Shown here one piece after another: positions 60,450 through 64,000 of a DNA stretch of 64,000 bases. The notes under the pieces were generated by a model that saw nothing but the letters and a program-made list of their open reading frames with translations, had not been told where the DNA came from and did not search any database. The translations under genes and the position numbers were made by a program. Origin of the DNA: Rusavskia elegans (Eukaryota > Ascomycota > Lecanoromycetes > Teloschistales > Teloschistaceae); assembly GCA_011316305.1 (NCBI GenBank), contig SAUG01000082.1, positions 310,001-374,000 on the forward strand, written 5' to 3'. Position 1 is the first letter of the stretch, and each line of letters opens with the position of its first letter.

Positions 60450-61196
60450 GTGACACTCGTGATTACGGCTGCACTCCTTGCAGCCATATATACTTCAAAC
60501 GGGCAATGCGTAACATCAACCGGAAACTTCACTCAAATCACACCGTACTTTACCGCCACAAGATCGCCCTCAGCGGGAGAATCAGCCTTCGAGTTTGCAA
60601 ACATCATCGGCCAACCGCAATGCGACGCCGTCATTTCCACGCTCTTTGACACTGGCAAAACCGTCATTCTCTCTTCGATAGTTATCAGTGACTTTGTAGC
60701 TCACACGGCTGTCTCTGGCTCAGCCTTGAGTTTGGGAAGTAAGACCTCTCAAGTGTCGTCAGCTACAATGACGGCAGTTGGATCATCGAATGCAAGCATT
60801 CACCTCGAGCCAAGACTGATCAGTCGGGGAACGACTCTAAGTGAAGGAGCCAAGATCGGCATCGTCCTTGCAGCATTGTGCACTTTTTTCATCGTAACTA
60901 TTGGATTCGCGTCTGGATTCGCGTCATTTAAATATCTTCAACGTCGACGCAGACTAAAGGAAAATATTGGGCAAGTGTCTACGCCATCACAGAACGTGCA
61001 GCCCTATCTCCAAGAGAAGGGGGAGCTCGAGGCAGATGAAAGAGTGAAATACGAAGTGCATGCAGAGTCTTTGAGACCTGAATTAGGTGGAGAGAACGCG
61101 ATTTATGAGATGACGGCGACCAAAGACAACAACAATCTGGTTGAAGCTCGAAAATTAGAGTTACGAGGCGAAGAGCATTCCAAGGAACTTGAGTGA
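60450..61196 (+). CDS. Single-pass membrane protein with charged tail
   Basis: Open frame of about 248 codons to the TGA before 61197. Its first part (LVTLVITAALLAAIYTSNGQC) is hydrophobic. A Thr/Ser-rich ectodomain with two Cys follows (GQCVTSTGNFTQITPYFTAT, then IIGQPQCDAVISTLFDTG). A membrane span (IGIVLAALCTFFIVTIGFASGFASF) is followed by a basic stop-transfer (KYLQRRRRLKE) and an acidic cytosolic tail ending EEHSKELE. This matches the build of the common ascomycete cell-surface family with stalk and tail. The true start is unknown: no ATG lies in frame near 60450, so a 5' exon must exist upstream, perhaps after an acceptor at about 60406. Likely plasma membrane; role unknown. Confidence 0.55.
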   Translation: MTLVITAALLAAIYTSNGQCVTSTGNFTQITPYFTATRSPSAGESAFEFANIIGQPQCDAVISTLFDTGKTVILSSIVISDFVAHTAVSGSALSLGSKTSQVSSATMTAVGSSNASIHLEPRLISRGTTLSEGAKIGIVLAALCTFFIVTIGFASGFASFKYLQRRRRLKENIGQVSTPSQNVQPYLQEKGELEADERVKYEVHAESLRPELGGENAIYEMTATKDNNNLVEARKLELRGEEHSKELE

Positions 61197-62192
61197 CCGA
61201 TAGGTGAGATCGACCGATTGGTGTTAGACTTGTCGATCGGAAGAAAACTCCAGATAGCCTTCAAAAATACGAAGAGACCAAGAGCATTGATTTTTGATTA
61301 CAATTCGCAACGGTGTTTGGACGAACGGAACAGGGGGTGATGATACCGAGCGTCATGTTGAAGCTTGAGATGGGACGGACTCGAGGGGGTCGAGAATAGG
61401 AATCATCTATTCCAGACGCACACGATGCACTCTCGTCAAGCAGGCGAGCTGGACATTAAACGCCACAGACTTAAGGCAACCCCATGCACCCCGACACAAG
61501 CCCGAATGACCGCGCCGAAGTAAGGCCCGAAGCCCGCGCCCAGACCCACCAGTCAGAAGACGCAGCTACGCTCCCGCTGCAAGCCCCGTCCAGCGGCCCG
61601 AGTGGCGCCGCCACAGCCCGCAAGAAATGCCGCCGCAGAGATGACCAGAATGGCAGACCCTCCTTACCCTGAGCCCCACTGAGTGGACCATGACCCCCAA
61701 AAGGCCGCGGATTCGAGTAGCTTATATTCCGAATCTTTGAGCCCAGTTGAAGCCATTTTCTGCGTGAGAGTAGCATCCTTCATCGACAGCGTAGAGGTGT
61801 CCGAGCCATTTTCATCGACTTCAGCTTTCCTATTGCCGCTGTCCTTGGTTATCGGATGCACCGACTTTCTGCTGGTAAAACGTAAGAACGCCTATCGTGC
61901 AGAAGGATACGTAGCCTGACGAATTGGGTGACCTGCCTCGTGCGGGTAGAGACATCCGGCATGAAACCGGATCAACGCCGAAGGCCTTGCCGATGCATGT
62001 TGAATGTGGATACACGATAATGTGCGTAACAGCTGTTCGTCGGGTTCGGGGGCCTGCCTTGCAGGAGCTGCGGTGCGCAGCAGAGATAAAGGCTAGACAC
62101 TGAACCCCGTCAGAAGACAAAGCTACCATGTCGGAACAACTTACTGTTAAATTTTATCGCCAAGTGAAGTGAGTCGCATTGAATGTTCCATC
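61197..62192. other. Intergenic region
   Basis: No convincing gene; overlapping frames at 61471-61919 on both strands have Ala/Arg or Ser-rich text without motif. Confidence 0.4.
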
Positions 62193-63620
62193 ATGGACTC
62201 CGTCGCCAATCTTTCACGTGAAGACGAGACAAAGAACCTTTTGAACAGCATCCATAGAGCAATCGATGACCCTGACGCCATCAACGGAGACCCCCATACG
62301 CGCAAGAGCCTGCTTGTGGCAGCTCGAAGACTCGTGACAGCACTCGCGAAGCCTGTCGAAACGATTTTTCGCTTTGGTTGGCAGGTAGCTTCTCCAGATT
62401 GTCATTGCCAGGCTTGTCTAAGCATATGCTTATTCACAAAAGCCCCATCAGAATGCCGCGATCCGCGTGGCTATCGCACTGGATCTGTTTGCTTTGGTAG
62501 GCAGCTCTGGACGCAGTGGCGTATCAGCCGCAGACCTTGCTTCTGCTTCTCGTGCAGATAAGGCACTCATCAGTAATTGCTTATCACCCTCAATCGGTGC
62601 CGGAGAGCTTACACTGTCTAGTCCGGATCATGCGAGCTTTGGTAGTCAGTGGCATTTTCACCGAAGTGGCAGTAGAGCAATACACGGCAACTCCGATCTC
62701 GGATGCTTGGGTCGCCTTACCGTTGAGAGCCTGTAGTCGCCACTTGTCGGTGATCTGTGCCTTATCTGAAGGGCTCGGCTAATTCCGATCTTTCGCTAGA
62801 CACGATATCTCATCCTTTTCGCTCTACCACCTACCGGAATTCCTGAATCGTACCCAATATCAGAATCCAGAGGACCTACTTAATGGGCCCTTTCAATTCG
62901 CTTTCGACACGGACCGTACCTTTTTCCAATGGCTTGATGAAAGGCCAGATCGAATGAGGAATTTCAACACGTGGATGGAAGGTCATCGCCAAGGTAGAAA
63001 GAGTTGGTTCCAAAGTTTCCCCGTCGAACGGCTTGACTCTCCCAGGATATCAACCCATACAGAGGCTGTCATGATAGTGGATGTTGGTGGAGGTCAGGGC
63101 CACGATCTCGAAGCTTTCCGAAACGCCTTTCCTGAATCTAAAGGCCGCCTCATTCTGCAGGATTTACCCAAGACCATTGATGGGCTTCCAGACCATCGCA
63201 AATGCTCATGGAAGCTATCAAATATGACTTCTGCACACCTCAACCTATTATCGGTAACTTGTGTCTCCGATACCACCTTGGATCCTGCAACTGACGTGGC
63301 GAGTCTTAGGGGCTCGAGCATATTACTTTCGGTCGATCTTTCACGACTTTCCTGACAGCAAGTGCTTGGATATCTTACGCAATACAACCTCAGCCATGGA
63401 ACGAGGTTACTCGAAGCTGTTGATTAATGATTGGGTTCTACCAGAAAAAGGGGCGGCCTTCCAAGCTGCAATGATGGATCTCAACATGATGGCGATTGTC
63501 GCTGGCAAGGAGAGAACCGAAAGCCAATGGAGATCCCTTTTGGACCAGGCAGGTTTGGTTGTAGTTGAGATATGGGGAAGGAGTGATGAAGAGAGGGTTA
63601 TTGAAGCTGTCTTGAAATGA
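62193..63620 (+). pseudogene. O-methyltransferase gene with one apparent frameshift
   Basis: Second SAM-dependent OMT of the window, a different lineage from the one at 25560. Exons read by eye: 62193-62384, 62443-62572, 62622-62745, 62800-63253 and 63310-63620; introns 49-58 nt with GT-AG ends. Landmarks: RFGWQ|PHQNAAIRVAIALDLFALV (dimerisation part), IRIMRALVVSGIFTEV, FDTRTFFQWL-like text (TDRTFFQWLDERPD), SAM loop VMIVDVGGGQGHDLEAF, LILQDLPKTIDGL, catalytic His in FRSIFHDFPDSKCLDILRN, and the C-terminal WRSLLDQAGLVVVEIW. Between DLPKTIDGLPDHRK and MEAIKYDFCTPQPIIG (about 63195-63210) the frame shifts by one base without intron signals. The intron at 62746 is also non-ideal, needed to avoid a TAA. 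So it is either freshly inactivated or contains a sequence error. No other metabolic gene is adjacent in the window. Confidence 0.65.
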
Positions 63621-64000
63621 GAGGGCTCGAACTTTTGACGACATCCTCGTAGCATGTGAATGATGTATTGTCGTCCGACGAAAGGACGAACATGACCCTC
63701 CGCAAACCAAAGTGTAGTAGTCTCGTATCTTATTCTCTCTGATCAAGCAATCGGCGGAAATCATTCTCCCATCTTGGTATGGCATCTCAGGGCCTGCCAG
63801 TATCTTGTAGAAATCGAGTATCACCAAACGTCGATAATAATGTACTTGGAGGTCCAGAAACCATCGTTATCACCATCCCAGGAGTCCTAGACAAGTATAG
63901 TGAGAACCTCCAACAGACCTCAAACACCCACTAAGATCAAGTCAACTGTGGGGGCCCCTGTTTTGGTGCGGTTTTGAGAGCTTACATATAGACCCGCTTA
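63621..64000. other. 3' flank at window edge
   Basis: No gene seen; the 129-codon minus frame over 63438-63827 overlaps the methyltransferase exon and is a shadow. Confidence 0.4.

Overview
The window is nuclear DNA of a filamentous ascomycete (Pezizomycotina). The evidence is: genes split by many short GT-AG introns (about 47-210 nt), Zn2Cys6 regulators, a CFEM-type 7-TM receptor, a HET-domain relic, NACHT/ankyrin NLR genes, and blocks almost stripped of CpA/TpG in the manner of repeat-induced point mutation (RIP). Species cannot be assigned from the sequence alone.

Layout. 1-4340 is an AT-rich, RIP-degraded repeat block without genes. 6.05-8.15 kb carries a CFEM/rhodopsin-type membrane receptor (+) and 9.2-10.0 kb an IMPACT-family gene (-). 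A second RIP-altered block with inverted-repeat arms (10.68-11.42 kb) abuts the 5' end of an alpha/beta-hydrolase-NACHT NLR gene (11.42-15.03 kb, +). 15.5-20.4 kb holds small secreted-protein genes, two of which resemble each other and a third copy at 46.4 kb.

22.4-32.4 kb looks like a secondary-metabolite block: flavin-dependent halogenase (+), O-methyltransferase (+), an AflR-domain protein without zinc cluster (-), an AflR-type Zn2Cys6 regulator (+) and a GST-like protein (-). This gene set recalls the tailoring and regulatory part of geodin-type (atrochrysone-derived, chlorinated) polyketide clusters, but no polyketide synthase or other backbone enzyme is present between 1 and 64000. At 39.1-45.6 kb a full-size ABC (MDR-type) exporter and a Zn2Cys6 regulator are transcribed divergently from a 426 bp shared region.

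33.0-38.8 kb is accessory sequence: a broken HET-domain gene, an intact three-exon gene of unknown function and a decayed F-box-like gene. 47.8-54.2 kb is a very large NACHT-ankyrin NLR gene (-, about 2000 residues). 54.3-64.0 kb is a decayed mosaic: a transmembrane-gene remnant, two sets of imperfect tandem repeats, fragments of fungal hypothetical genes with stop codons of C-to-T/G-to-A type, a single-pass membrane protein gene, and a second O-methyltransferase gene that seems to carry one frameshift.

Working picture: an accessory, repeat-bounded region that combines a tailoring/regulatory/export module for a halogenated metabolite with self/non-self recognition genes (two NLRs, one HET relic) and a small family of secreted proteins. 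All exon boundaries were placed by eye from splice signals and reading frame; none is supported by transcripts.
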